Assembly: GCA_021808365.1 (NCBI GenBank)
Contig: JAKBBU010000021.1
Span: 1-33,281, forward strand
DNA: 33,281 nucleotides
Direction: 5' to 3'
DNA from: Pseudomonadota bacterium
GTDB taxonomy: Bacteria > Pseudomonadota > Gammaproteobacteria > JAKBBU01
Shown here: piece after piece, positions 1 to 7,553 of the stretch
How positions within the stretch are numbered: position 1 is the stretch's first letter
Layout of the letters: each line of letters opens with the position of its first letter
Position numbers and translations under genes: made by a program
The notes under the pieces: model-generated
Told to the model about the DNA's origin: nothing
The model's input: only the letters and a program-made list of their open reading frames with translations
The model's database searches: none

Positions 1-17
1 AAATCGGTTGAACTCAG

Positions 18-278
18 ATGTCAATACATTTATTTACTAGTCACTACACTCCGACTTTTTCTGCAAATCCAGGCCCCATCAGCCTTCAGCGCTCGTTAGT
101 CGGGGAAAAGTGCGGAAGTCAGGAAGAAACGGAAGAAATCGACGATTTTTCCAAGGAAGGAGTTTTTATTAACTTGAACCGGGACGGCTTTGAAGAATGT
201 AGGGGCGGCCGTGTTATTAAAAAAACTGTTAGAACGAAGCTCTTTAATATCTCCTTCGTCGGGTCGATTGCTGATTAG
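18..278 (+). CDS. Possible small hypothetical protein (86 aa)
   Basis: This frame encodes 86 residues and is closed just upstream by an in-frame TGA, so it is not a visible continuation of a gene from outside the window. I do not recognise the protein. It has no obvious membrane segment, signal peptide or cysteine cluster; the middle is acidic (an EETEEIDDF stretch). No convincing ribosome site precedes the ATG. It runs convergently toward the better supported gene at 302-745. It could be a remnant or a chance frame, so confidence is low. Confidence 0.3.
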   Translation: MSIHLFTSHYTPTFSANPGPISLQRSLVGEKCGSQEETEEIDDFSKEGVFINLNRDGFEECRGGRVIKKTVRTKLFNISFVGSIAD

Positions 279-301
279 AGGTTCTTTTGTAGGTGTTTGT
301 A

Positions 302-745
302 CTATACCTGTGTAGTAGGAGCTGTAGTTTCAAAACTAAAGTGGTTCGAAGGTTCTACGGTTAGTTTATATAATTCTTCTTTTATTATGAAATAGGTTGA
401 AGAAAAGTGCGCGTAATGTTGGATCAATAGATCCCTATAAGATGTACCATCTTTCTCCTTACCATTAATGGTTCCAAACCATGAATTTAATTTTGCATAA
501 TTGCAAGACAGCTCTAATGTACGTTCCAAGTGTTTCAGATCCTTAATTTTTTCAGGATCACTAGGTTTTTTGTCCTGTTCTTCGTTTAATTTCGCACTAA
601 TATCACGTTTTAATTCTTGGTATTTACTTCTCAAATCTATAAAAGCTGTATTTTGGTCTTTTGCGCTTAATTTTTTTATACCACTAGCCAAACCAGTTAT
701 AACCTGATCATTTGGGTTGTTTATACGGTAATTTACATTAGTCAT
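302..745 (-). CDS. Hypothetical soluble protein (147 aa), possible secreted effector
   Basis: The start is well supported: CTCCT at 752-756 is an AGGAG ribosome site on the minus strand, six bases before the ATG. I do not recognise the family. The protein is soluble, without signal peptide or membrane segments. Residues from about 25 to 75 are rich in Lys, Glu and Leu and look helical or coiled-coil; the C-terminus ends in a short Thr/Pro-rich tail (TTAPTTQV). Upstream lies an AT-rich -10 (TATAAA) and a tandem CTTAAT repeat that matches the PmrA regulator box known from Legionella and Coxiella, where it controls Dot/Icm secretion genes and effectors. An effector role is only an inference from that promoter and the orphan, lineage-specific look of the gene. 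Confidence 0.75.
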   Translation of the reverse strand: MTNVNYRINNPNDQVITGLASGIKKLSAKDQNTAFIDLRSKYQELKRDISAKLNEEQDKKPSDPEKIKDLKHLERTLELSCNYAKLNSWFGTINGKEKDGTSYRDLLIQHYAHFSSTYFIIKEELYKLTVEPSNHFSFETTAPTTQV

Positions 746-815
746 AAAAATCTCCTAAGTTATTGTAATGAGTTTAAGAAAACGTTTGAGCGCCTTCTCT
801 TTTTGCCCTGTACAT

Positions 816-846
816 TTTATATACAAAACATTAAGGGAAGATTAAG
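816..846 (-). promoter_or_regulatory. Candidate PmrA-type box and -10 for the gene at 302-745
   Basis: On the minus strand CTTAAT (846-841), five bases, then CTTAAT (835-830) form a direct repeat, followed eight bases later by TATAAA (821-816). The published PmrA pattern of Legionella and Coxiella is two cTTAATatT half sites separated by two bases; here the half sites read CTTAATCTT and CTTAATGTT separated by CC. No TTGACA-like -35 is visible, as expected for an activator-dependent promoter. The predicted leader is roughly 60 bases. Confidence 0.55.
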
Positions 847-918
847 ACGAAGCAAAGGTTTTTAGTTCATGGGTAGCAAGCAGGTATAACTTGTTGAATT
901 TGTAAGAGAAAGTTGGTA

Positions 919-965
919 ATCGTTTACGGTCCCTGGTTCGTCATTCCCGCGGAGGCGGGAATTCA
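919..965. repeat. Intergenic palindromic repeat with GTCATTCCCGC core
   Basis: TTCCCGC and GCGGGAA pair around a four-base loop (944-961). The sequence just before it, AATCGTTTACGGT followed by TTCGTCATTCC, resembles the module at 9664-9691 (AATCGTTCACGGT followed by TTCGTCATCCC). The element lies in the 312-base gene-free stretch 746-1057, which otherwise holds the promoter of the 302-745 gene and the hairpin at 972-995. Confidence 0.6.
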
Positions 966-971
966 GTCTTT

Positions 972-995
972 GAAAAAGGATTTTTTTCCTTTTTC
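972..995 (-). terminator. A/T hairpin downstream of the phosphofructokinase gene
   Basis: GAAAAAGGA (972-980) and TCCTTTTTC (987-995) are a perfect 9-bp inverted repeat around a six-base T loop, about 60 bases past the phosphofructokinase stop. The stem is AT-rich and lacks a clean T-tract outside it, so terminator strength is uncertain. A closely similar hairpin follows fabF at 22591. Next to it, 998-1009 contains the GTACTCGCG string also found in the loops of the hairpins at 6994 and 26061. Confidence 0.4.
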
Positions 996-1057
996 AACGT
1001 ACTCGCGTAACCGACTGTTTTTGCCTAGGGAAGGTTTTTCAGGCGGGCAGGTAAGTT

Positions 1058-2314
1058 TTATACCTTAAAATCCCCAAGCTTCTTCTCACACAGTTGATTC
1101 TCAAGATGAACATACTGCGGCAGCCCATTCACATAGGGTGGATAATCTTCGCCTTGAATTAAAGGTGATAAATAATCACGACAGGCTTGGGTAATATGAT
1201 AACTGTTCTCTGTAATAAAATTACGAGGAAGCGTTTGTTCAATGCGGGCAACGTCAGCGAGTGGTGCAGTGCCAATATCCCAACGATAGGGCGTACTTGA
1301 AACACGTTGCAAGGTCAACATGACAGCATCTTTTCCTTCCAATGCAAATTTAACGGCGGCTTTGCCAAGTTCATAAGCTTGGTCGACATCAGTTTTGGAT
1401 GCGATATGTCGCGCGGCACGTTGGAGATAATCAGGCAGGGCCCAATGATATTTAAGCCCAAGTTTATCTTTAATTAACTGTGCGATGACAGGTGCAACAC
1501 CGCCGAGTTGGGCGTGCCCAAAGGCATCGCGAAGGCCAAGATCGCTTAAAAATTGGCCTTGCGCATTTTTAACGCCTTCGGAAACTACGATGGCGCAATA
1601 ACCATGGCGTTCAACACAGGATTTAACTTGAGCAAGAAAATTTTCTGGATCGAACGTCATTTCAGGAAATAAAATCAAATGAGGCGGTTGCCCTTCTTGT
1701 TCAGCCGCTAATCCACTGGCTGCGGCAATCCAACCTGCGTGCCGACCCATTACTTCCATGATGAAAACCTTGGTTGAACTTTCAGCCATGGAGGCAACAT
1801 CTAAACCGGCTTCACGGATTGAAACTGCCACATATTTTGCAACAGAGCCAAACCCTGGGCAATTGTCGGTTAAGGGCAAATCATTGTCGACGGTCTTGGG
1901 CAGGCCAATGCACACGAGAGGATAGCCTAACTCTTTGCTGATCTCTGAAACTTTATGCGAGGTATCTTGTGAATCACCGCCGCCATTATAGAAAAAATAG
2001 CCGATATCATGCGCAGCAAAAACATCGAGCAGGCGTTGGTAAACTTGGCGATCTTTTTTAGGATCGGGCAATTTGTAGCGGCAAGAACCAAAAGCGCCGG
2101 CAGGTGTGTAACGTAATCCTGCAATGGCTTGTGTTGATTCAAAAGAAGTGTCAATTAATTCTTCGGTCAATGCGCCGAGGATCCCACTGCGGCCTGCGTA
2201 GACTTTGCCGATATTAGGTCGGGCTGCTCGTGCTGCCTCGATGACGCCGCAGGCCGTTGCATTGATGACTGCGGTGACACCACCGGATTGTGCGTAGAAA
2301 ATGTTTTTAGCCAT
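1058..2314 (-). CDS. pfp: Pyrophosphate-dependent 6-phosphofructokinase
   Basis: The 418-residue protein phosphorylates fructose 6-phosphate to fructose 1,6-bisphosphate in cytosolic glycolysis. Two motifs point to pyrophosphate rather than ATP as phosphoryl donor: GGGDS at residues 111-115 and PKTVDND at 139-145, where ATP enzymes carry GGDGS/GTIDND-type sequences. The N-terminal QSGGVTAVINA loop and the MEVMGRHAGW substrate segment are also present. The start is supported by TAGGAT upstream of the ATG. With pyrophosphate the step is reversible, so this enzyme can serve glycolysis and gluconeogenesis. It lies downstream of, and in the same direction as, the toxin-antitoxin pair, 35 bases away; I see no functional link. 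Family assignment is secure; donor specificity rests on motifs. Confidence 0.95.
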   Translation of the reverse strand: MAKNIFYAQSGGVTAVINATACGVIEAARAARPNIGKVYAGRSGILGALTEELIDTSFESTQAIAGLRYTPAGAFGSCRYKLPDPKKDRQVYQRLLDVFAAHDIGYFFYNGGGDSQDTSHKVSEISKELGYPLVCIGLPKTVDNDLPLTDNCPGFGSVAKYVAVSIREAGLDVASMAESSTKVFIMEVMGRHAGWIAAASGLAAEQEGQPPHLILFPEMTFDPENFLAQVKSCVERHGYCAIVVSEGVKNAQGQFLSDLGLRDAFGHAQLGGVAPVIAQLIKDKLGLKYHWALPDYLQRAARHIASKTDVDQAYELGKAAVKFALEGKDAVMLTLQRVSSTPYRWDIGTAPLADVARIEQTLPRNFITENSYHITQACRDYLSPLIQGEDYPPYVNGLPQYVHLENQLCEKKLGDFKV

Positions 2315-2349
2315 GTTTAGATCCTAAATAGACGAGTTTAGTTTTGCAG

Positions 2350-2667
2350 TTAATTGGAAATTTGTTCAGTCTGCATAGTCTCAGGTAATGGGCGCTGTTC
2401 ACGAGTATGCCAAATTCGTAATATATAAATGCTTTTTTTTGATAGTTGATAGCGCAATTCATAATGACCGATGATTATACGGCGTAGTTCTTCATCGTGT
2501 GAAAAATTTGAAAGTTTTTCACCTAAACGGGGATGTTCTGAGAGACGAGCTACTCCTTTAAGGAGTGTTTGGACAACACGTTTAGCCGCAGCTCGGTTTA
2601 CATGAGCTAAAAACTCATGAAGCCGATCAAGATCAGAGAGTCCTTTATCTGTCCAGATTACTTGCAT
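2350..2667 (-). CDS. RelE/ParE-family toxin
   Basis: This 105-residue protein has the profile of RelE/ParE toxins: a basic helical N-terminal half (residues about 8-50), an HPRLGEKL turn, RRIIIGHYELRYQL in the central sheet, and the C-terminal IWHTREQRP block typical of the family. Such toxins act in the cytosol, either cutting ribosome-bound mRNA (RelE) or poisoning gyrase (ParE); the sequence alone does not decide, although the overall pattern is closer to ParE. It overlaps the antitoxin gene by 10 bases (2658-2667), the usual translational coupling with the antitoxin first. Transcription comes from the palindromic promoter at 2948-2989. Frame and length are intact. Confidence 0.88.
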   Translation of the reverse strand: MQVIWTDKGLSDLDRLHEFLAHVNRAAAKRVVQTLLKGVARLSEHPRLGEKLSNFSHDEELRRIIIGHYELRYQLSKKSIYILRIWHTREQRPLPETMQTEQISN

Positions 2668-2927
2668 GAATAGGGAACCTTTTTCGGGTTTTCAGTGTCT
2701 AGACTATCGGCCCAAGCTTGCACGGCCTCGTGAGGAACAACTCTACCCGCACGAATATCCTCAAGCGCTTCAAGCGTCATGAGGTGGCGTTCTTCTTCTT
2801 GATTAACGTAATCGGTGAGCGCCTGTTTAAAAATCCAACCCTTTGAACGATCGATCCGGTCAGATAATTCTTCAAGTTTCTCAGAAAGAGGAATAGGTAT
2901 ATGGGCTGTTATAACTTTAGTTTCCAT
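2658..2927 (-). CDS. Ribbon-helix-helix (CopG-type) antitoxin
   Basis: The 89-residue protein begins with a short strand (VITAHIPIPLSEKLEEL) followed by two helices (about residues 20-45), the ribbon-helix-helix fold used by CopG/ParD antitoxins to bind operator DNA as dimers. The C-terminal half, which neutralises the toxin in related systems, is acidic. AAGG lies eight bases before the ATG. It overlaps the toxin start, and the large palindrome upstream is the expected binding site for autorepression. The exact antitoxin subfamily cannot be named from the sequence alone. Confidence 0.87.
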   Translation of the reverse strand: METKVITAHIPIPLSEKLEELSDRIDRSKGWIFKQALTDYVNQEEERHLMTLEALEDIRAGRVVPHEAVQAWADSLDTENPKKVPYSCK

Positions 2928-2947
2928 TTGGATTACCTTAAAGCACT

Positions 2948-2989
2948 TTAATCAATATTAATCATAGTGATTCATATTGATTAAGTCAA
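2948..2989 (-). promoter_or_regulatory. Toxin-antitoxin promoter inside a 37-bp palindromic operator
   Basis: Bases 2948-2984 form a near-perfect palindrome: the outer 11 bases of each arm (TTAATCAATAT) match exactly and most inner positions match too. On the minus strand TTGACT (2989-2984) and TATGAT (2966-2961), separated by 17 bases, are a strong sigma-70 promoter, with the -10 inside the palindrome. Binding by the ribbon-helix-helix antitoxin would block RNA polymerase directly. Confidence 0.8.
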
Positions 2990-3015
2990 GTGAGTACATG
3001 TACAGTATTTTTATT

Positions 3016-3103
3016 TGGCGGAAGGGGTGGGATTCGAACCCACGGATGGTTGCCCATCGCTGGTTTTCAAGACCAGTGCAATCGACCACTCTGCCACCCT
3101 TCC
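3016..3103 (-). tRNA. tRNA-Ser (anticodon TGA)
   Basis: The minus strand folds as a class II tRNA. The acceptor is GGAAGGG with CCCTTCC, the anticodon arm is CTGG/CCAG with loop CTTGAAA (anticodon TGA), there is a long variable arm, and the T arm is GTGGG TTCGAAT CCCAC. The discriminator G is followed by an encoded CCA (3018-3016). It decodes UCA and other UCN serine codons. It lies between the toxin-antitoxin promoter and grpE, on the opposite strand to grpE. Confidence 0.96.
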
Positions 3104-3152
3104 GTTGCAGAAGGTGCACATGGTATTCAAATTTTTGGATGTACGCAAGGCC

Positions 3153-3180
3153 CTTGAATTCTCTACAAATGCCCCCATAT
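3153..3180 (+). promoter_or_regulatory. Sigma-32 heat-shock promoter of grpE
   Basis: CTTGAAT (3153-3159), 13 bases, then CCCCATAT (3173-3180) match the heat-shock sigma-factor consensus (CTTGAAA, 13-15 bases, CCCCATnT). The -10 ends 32 bases before the grpE ATG at 3213. This predicts heat-induced transcription of grpE and probably read-through into dnaK-dnaJ. Confidence 0.85.
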
Positions 3181-3212
3181 CGTTAACACAGAGATGATCC
3201 GATGGAGTATCT

Positions 3213-3830
3213 ATGAATAAAGACCACAATGTGAGCAACAAATGGCGAGATTTAGCCGAAGCGGCCGAGCAAGACGATTTTGATGAAGATCTTGATGAGG
3301 CGCAAGCTGCGCCTGCTGAGCCAGAAAAGCCTTCTTCTGAGCAAGGTTCTTTGTCGTTTGAAGATCTAAAAACGCAGATCCAGAAAGAAGAAGCCCGTGC
3401 CAATGAATATTTGGAACGCAGTATTCGTTTACAGGCGGATATCGAAAACATGCGTCGTCGGTTTGAGCGCGAAAAGGCCGATGCGCATAACTTTGGACTC
3501 AACAAATTTGCGAATGCACTTTTGCCAGTGATTGATAATCTGGAACGTGGCCTGCAAGCGGCTGATACAAATCCTACACAAGAGGCGAGGGTACTCCGTG
3601 AGGGTGTTGAGATGACTCTCAAACTTTTTCAAGATGTGTTGGTTCGTTTTGGGATCCAACCGGTGGATCCTCTGGGGCAGCCTTTTGATTCTGCTCATCA
3701 TGAGGCAGTTTCAATAGCGGAATCTGATGCAGCAGCTGGGACGGTGTTGTCTGTCTTCCAAAAAGGATATTTATTAAACGGCCGCTTGCTGAGGCCAGCC
3801 ATGGTGGTTGTTGCAAAGCAAAAAGTATAG
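3213..3830 (+). CDS. grpE: GrpE, nucleotide exchange factor for DnaK
   Basis: The 205-residue protein releases ADP from DnaK and so drives the Hsp70 folding cycle in the cytosol. The first 50 residues are acidic and probably disordered. A long coiled coil follows (about 50-105, containing RLQADIENMRRRFERE), then the C-terminal beta domain, with the conserved FDSAHHEAVS and KGYLLNGRLLRPAMVVVA segments. Length is normal for the family. GGAG lies upstream of the ATG. It has its own sigma-32 promoter at 3153-3180 and is followed by dnaK after 69 bases, in which a second sigma-32 promoter is found. Confidence 0.97.
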   Translation: MNKDHNVSNKWRDLAEAAEQDDFDEDLDEAQAAPAEPEKPSSEQGSLSFEDLKTQIQKEEARANEYLERSIRLQADIENMRRRFEREKADAHNFGLNKFANALLPVIDNLERGLQAADTNPTQEARVLREGVEMTLKLFQDVLVRFGIQPVDPLGQPFDSAHHEAVSIAESDAAAGTVLSVFQKGYLLNGRLLRPAMVVVAKQKV

Positions 3831-3837
3831 ATATGGT

Positions 3838-3866
3838 CTTGAAAATGTGGGCGAAACACCCCATAT
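3838..3866 (+). promoter_or_regulatory. Sigma-32 heat-shock promoter of dnaK
   Basis: CTTGAAA (3838-3844), 14 bases, then CCCCATAT (3859-3866) is a full match to the sigma-32 consensus. It lies directly after the grpE stop codon, and its -10 ends 33 bases before the dnaK ATG. AGGAG at 3886-3890 is the ribosome site. dnaK and dnaJ can therefore be induced independently of grpE. Confidence 0.9.
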
Positions 3867-3899
3867 TCACAGTATAAATTTTTTTAGGAGAATAAAACA

Positions 3900-5837
3900 A
3901 TGGGTAGAATTATCGGCATTGACTTAGGGACCACCAATTCCTGCGTGGCCATCATGGAAACTGCAGGTGCACCGCCTAAAGTGATCGAAAACAGCGAAGG
4001 TTACGCAACCACGCCTTCGATCGTGGCTTATGCCGCGGGCGATGAAGTGATCGTCGGTCATGCGGCAAAACGCCAAGCGGTGACTAATCCTCACAATACG
4101 CTCTATGCGATCAAGCGCTTGATCGGGCGCAAATTTAAAGATGATGTGGTTCAGCGCGATATTAAAATGGTACCTTACAAAATTATTGCCGCAGACAATG
4201 GCGATGCTTGGGTCTTAGTCAATGATAAAAAATTGGCACCTCAGCAAATTTCCGCGCAAGTCCTCGCAAAAATGAAAAAAACAGCGGAAGATTATTTAGG
4301 TGAGCCTGTCACTGAAGCGGTGATCACGGTTCCTGCTTACTTCAACGATTCACAACGTCAAGCAACAAAAGATGCGGGTAAGATTGCAGGGCTTGATGTG
4401 AAGCGGATCATCAATGAGCCCACAGCTGCTGCACTCGCATATGGGATGGATAAAAAACGCGGTGATCAAAAAATTGCAGTGTACGATCTCGGTGGTGGAA
4501 CATTTGATATTTCGATCATCGAAATTGCAGAAGTCGATGGTGAACATCAATTCGAAGTATTAGCGACTAATGGTGATACTTTCTTGGGTGGTGAAGATTT
4601 CGATCTACGCTTAATTGATTTCTTGTCAGATGAATTCAAGAAAGATTCAGGTATTGATTTACACAGCGATCCACTTGCATTGCAACGTTTAAAAGAAGCC
4701 GCAGAAAAGGCGAAGATTGAATTATCGTCCACGCAACAAACTGATGTGAATTTGCCTTACATCACCGCCGATGCGAGTGGTCCAAAGCATTTAAACATCA
4801 AAATTACACGTGCGAAATTGGAATCATTAGTGGATGATCTCATCAAGCGTACTGTTGAACCTTGTAAGATTGCGATGAAGGATGCAGGTTTAAGTTTGTC
4901 TGATATTGATGAAGTTATTCTTGTTGGCGGTCAAACACGGATGCCGAAAGTCCAAGAAACCGTGAAAGAATTCTTTGGCAAAGAAGCGCGTCGCGATGTG
5001 AACCCTGATGAAGCCGTTGCGATCGGTGCTGCGGTTCAAGCCGGTGTTCTTTCAGGTGAAGTCAAAGATGTTTTATTATTGGATGTTACGCCATTATCAC
5101 TCGGTATTGAAACCTTGGGTGGTGTGATGACGAAACTCATTGAGAAAAATACGACGATCCCAACAAAGGCGAGTCAAGTATTTTCAACGGCGGAAAATAA
5201 TCAAACCGCAGTGACAGTACATGTGCTTCAAGGCGAACGTGAAATGGCTTCGGCAAATAAATCATTAGGTAAATTTGATTTAGCAGGGTTGCCACCAGCA
5301 CAGCGTGGTGTTCCTCAAATTGAAGTGAACTTTGATATTGATGCGAATGGTATTTTGAATGTTTCTGCGAAAGATAAGGCGACAGGTAAGAAACAATCCA
5401 TCGTCATTCGCGCATCGAGCGGTCTCAGTGAGCAAGAAATTCAAGAAATGATCAAAGATGCTGAAGCGCATGCGGAAGAAGATCGTCAATTCCATGAATT
5501 GGTGGGCGTGCGTAATCAGGCGGATGCCTTGATTTCTGCAACAGAAAAAGGCATGGCTGACCTGGGTGATAAGGTCACCGCAGAGGAGCGCAGTGCGATT
5601 GAAGCGGCGATTAAAGATCTTCAAGCGGTCCTTAAAGGTGATGATAAGGAAGCGATCGAAAGCAAGACGCAAGCTTTATCGCAAGCTTCTTCAAGCATGA
5701 CAGAGCGCCTCTATAAGTCTCAGCAAGAAACGGAAGAAGGTTCAAGCGGCGGCGAAGGCGGTGAAACTGCTGAAAAGCCTGCTGACGATGTCGTCGATGC
5801 TGAATTTGAAGAAGTGAAAGATAACAAAGATAAGTAG
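3900..5837 (+). CDS. dnaK: DnaK, Hsp70 chaperone
   Basis: DnaK (645 residues) is the ATP-driven cytosolic chaperone that binds exposed hydrophobic segments together with DnaJ and GrpE. The ATPase domain (about 1-385) shows the phosphate loop [12 protein letters not shown], the [17 protein letters not shown] segment, [20 protein letters not shown] and [10 protein letters not shown]. The linker [13 protein letters not shown] leads into the substrate-binding sheet domain and helical lid. The C-terminal tail is acidic and ends near DAEFEEVKD, usual for proteobacterial DnaK. The gene is complete; dnaJ starts nine bases after the stop, so the two are cotranscribed. The coding sequence is notably rich in GATC. 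Confidence 0.99.
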   Translation: MGRIIGIDLGTTNSCVAIMETAGAPPKVIENSEGYATTPSIVAYAAGDEVIVGHAAKRQAVTNPHNTLYAIKRLIGRKFKDDVVQRDIKMVPYKIIAADNGDAWVLVNDKKLAPQQISAQVLAKMKKTAEDYLGEPVTEAVITVPAYFNDSQRQATKDAGKIAGLDVKRIINEPTAAALAYGMDKKRGDQKIAVYDLGGGTFDISIIEIAEVDGEHQFEVLATNGDTFLGGEDFDLRLIDFLSDEFKKDSGIDLHSDPLALQRLKEAAEKAKIELSSTQQTDVNLPYITADASGPKHLNIKITRAKLESLVDDLIKRTVEPCKIAMKDAGLSLSDIDEVILVGGQTRMPKVQETVKEFFGKEARRDVNPDEAVAIGAAVQAGVLSGEVKDVLLLDVTPLSLGIETLGGVMTKLIEKNTTIPTKASQVFSTAENNQTAVTVHVLQGEREMASANKSLGKFDLAGLPPAQRGVPQIEVNFDIDANGILNVSAKDKATGKKQSIVIRASSGLSEQEIQEMIKDAEAHAEEDRQFHELVGVRNQADALISATEKGMADLGDKVTAEERSAIEAAIKDLQAVLKGDDKEAIESKTQALSQASSSMTERLYKSQQETEEGSSGGEGGETAEKPADDVVDAEFEEVKDNKDK

Positions 5838-5845
5838 AAAAGCCG

Positions 5846-6976
5846 ATGAGTGATCGCGATTATTACGAAGTACTGGGCGTTGCGCGTAATGCCAGCGAAG
5901 ATGAGATCAAGAAGGCTTATCGTCGAATGGCGATGAAATATCATCCGGATCGTAATCCGGATGATAAAAAAGCCGAAGAGCATTTCAAAAATGCAAAGCA
6001 AGCGTATGAAGTGTTGTCGGATGCTAAAAAGCGTACGGCCTATGATCAATTTGGTCACGCCGGTGTAGATCCACAAATGGGTGGACAGCCAGGTGGGCCA
6101 GGTTTTGGTGATATTTTTGGCGATATTTTCGGGGATATTTTTGGCGGCGGTGCACGAGGTGGGCAGCAACAGCACCGCGGGCAACGCGGCGCTGATCTAC
6201 GTTACAACATGGAATTGTCGCTTGAGCAAGCGGTTCGTGGGGATAAAATGGAGATCAAGGTGCCGACCTTAGTTGCCTGCGGCGAATGCCAAGGTTCTGG
6301 TGCGCGCAAAGGTTCTAAACCGACAACGTGTCGTGATTGCGGTGGTGCAGGTCAGGTTCGTATTCAACAAGGCTTTTTTTCGGTGCAACAAACGTGCCCG
6401 AGTTGCCGAGGTGCGGGTCAAACGATCGGCGATCCTTGTGCGAAATGTTATGGCCAAGGGCGTTTGCGCGATCAGAAAAAATTATCAGTTAAAATTCCAG
6501 CGGGTGTGGATGAAGGTGATCGGATCCGTTTAAGTGGTGAAGGTGAGGCTGGTTCGCAAGGTGGCCCAGCGGGTGATTTATATGTTTCGATTCATATTAA
6601 ACCGCATCCTTTGTTTACCCGTGAAGCGCAGGATTTATATTGTGAAGCACCGGTGAGTTTTGTGACAGCAGCATTAGGCGGTGAGATCAATGTACCGACC
6701 TTAGATGGCAATGTGAAATTAAAAATCCCCGCTGAAACGCAATCGGGTAAAGTATTTCGTTTGCGTGGGAAGGGTGTGCCTTCGGTGCGCGGTGCAGGGC
6801 AGGGCGATTTATTGTGTCGTTTAGTAGTGGAAACGCCAGTGAATTTGAGTCGTCAACAAAAGGATTTATTAAAAGATCTTGAGTCATCATTGAATAATGA
6901 TCATGAAAAACATAGTCCTCGTACGGATTCTTGGATGTCTCGCGTGAAGCAGTTTTTTGATAGTATTAAGTCGTAG
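5846..6976 (+). CDS. dnaJ: DnaJ, Hsp40 co-chaperone
   Basis: The 376-residue protein delivers clients to DnaK and stimulates its ATPase. The J domain (about 1-70) contains HPD at residues 33-35. The Gly/Phe linker carries three perfect GDIF repeats. The zinc domain has all four CxxCxGxG motifs ([32 protein letters not shown]), and the C-terminal substrate and dimerisation domains follow. It is a full-length type I DnaJ. The ribosome site is weak (GAAAAGCCG before the ATG), consistent with translational coupling to dnaK. A palindromic repeat begins 18 bases after the stop. Confidence 0.98.
   Translation: MSDRDYYEVLGVARNASEDEIKKAYRRMAMKYHPDRNPDDKKAEEHFKNAKQAYEVLSDAKKRTAYDQFGHAGVDPQMGGQPGGPGFGDIFGDIFGDIFGGGARGGQQQHRGQRGADLRYNMELSLEQAVRGDKMEIKVPTLVACGECQGSGARKGSKPTTCRDCGGAGQVRIQQGFFSVQQTCPSCRGAGQTIGDPCAKCYGQGRLRDQKKLSVKIPAGVDEGDRIRLSGEGEAGSQGGPAGDLYVSIHIKPHPLFTREAQDLYCEAPVSFVTAALGGEINVPTLDGNVKLKIPAETQSGKVFRLRGKGVPSVRGAGQGDLLCRLVVETPVNLSRQQKDLLKDLESSLNNDHEKHSPRTDSWMSRVKQFFDSIKS
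6107..6142 (+). repeat. Three 12-base tandem units inside dnaJ
   Basis: Three consecutive 12-base units (pattern GGnGATATTTTn) encode the triple GDIF of the DnaJ glycine/phenylalanine linker. Unit number could vary by slippage without breaking the frame. Confidence 0.8.
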
Positions 6977-6993
6977 GGAATTGTTGCCTCACT

Positions 6994-7057
6994 GTCATCC
7001 CAGAATTTAGTGGCTCTTAGCGCGTACTCGCGCTTAGAGCCACTTCATAGGCTGGAT
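6994..7057. repeat. Palindromic hairpin element, covarying family (copy A)
   Basis: The core is a 16-bp stem (7009-7024 with 7029-7044, one mismatch) closed by the loop TACT; outer arms ATCCCAG and CTGGAT extend it. It begins 18 bases after dnaJ. Aligned with the reverse complement of 22617-22685 it is clearly the same element. It occupies the first part of the 322-base gene-free stretch 6977-7298; the rest holds the repeat at 7111-7187 and the MazEF-like promoter. Confidence 0.8.
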
Positions 7058-7110
7058 CTTAGTATCCCCTTGATTTTTATAAAAAATAAAACTTTAAACA
7101 CAAATGAGCT

Positions 7111-7187
7111 TCGTCATTGCGAGCGATTGTGCTGAATAATTTTGAAAAAAACACCAGAAATTTCAGCACAATCGCGCGGCAATCCAG
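7111..7187. repeat. Palindromic repeat with TCGTCATTGCGAG ends
   Basis: GCGATTGTGCTGAA (7123-7136) and TTCAGCACAATCGC (7162-7175) are a perfect 14-bp inverted repeat, extended by ATTGC/GCAAT outside a small bulge, with a 25-base AT-rich loop. The outer sequence (CGTCATTGCGAGCG, then GGCAATCCAGG) resembles dispersed palindromes I recall from several intracellular bacteria. No reading frame is present. Confidence 0.7.
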
Positions 7188-7246
7188 GAAACCATCTTGA
7201 AAAGATCACTTCTTCATAATTGGCTTTGACGCTCTTTAAGTGCCAT

Positions 7247-7288
7247 AGACAATCTCATCATCTTAAGTTATACTTTAATATAACTTAA
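7247..7288 (+). promoter_or_regulatory. Promoter and palindromic operator of the MazEF-like pair
   Basis: TTAAGTTATA (7263-7272) and TATAACTTAA (7279-7288) form a perfect 10-bp inverted repeat around CTTTAA. A sigma-70-like promoter, TAGACA (7247-7252) and TATACT (7269-7274), overlaps it, and AAGGAG of the ribosome site overlaps its right end. The layout fits autorepression by the antitoxin. Confidence 0.7.
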
Positions 7289-7298
7289 GGAGCGAACT

Positions 7299-7553
7299 AT
7301 GCATACCACCCATCTTCGTAAAGTTGGAGGCTCAATTATGTTAGCTGTTCCACCGGCCATGCTAGACATGCTTCATCTTACCATTGGGGCAACGGTTAGC
7401 ATCAAGGCGGTCAATGGTCGCCTCATTATTAAGCCTCAGCAGCCGCCTCACTACACCCTCGATGAGCTGCTCGCACAATGCGATCCAAATGCACCTATGT
7501 CTGAGGCTGATTCGGAATGGCTTAGCGTTAAACCAAGGGGTGGTGAGTTATGA
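7299..7553 (+). CDS. AbrB/MazE-type antitoxin
   Basis: This 84-residue protein carries a swapped-hairpin (AbrB/MazE) DNA-binding domain in its first 50 residues: LRKVGGSIMLAVPPAMLDML followed by GATVSIKAVNGRLIIKP. The C-terminal segment (YTLDELLAQCDPNAPM) is the acidic extension that wraps the toxin in MazEF/ChpBIK pairs. AAGGAG lies six bases before the ATG. Its stop overlaps the toxin ATG (ATGA, 7550-7553), so the two are translated together. The palindrome upstream is its likely operator. Confidence 0.9.
   Translation: MHTTHLRKVGGSIMLAVPPAMLDMLHLTIGATVSIKAVNGRLIIKPQQPPHYTLDELLAQCDPNAPMSEADSEWLSVKPRGGEL

Noticed and set aside
3011-3622. 203-residue minus-strand frame rich in Ser and Arg
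   Set aside because: It runs through tRNA-Ser and antisense to grpE; composition is that of a shadow frame.
5280-6184. Minus-strand frames of 130 and 154 residues
   Set aside because: Both are antisense to dnaK and dnaJ and show no family motifs or ribosome site.
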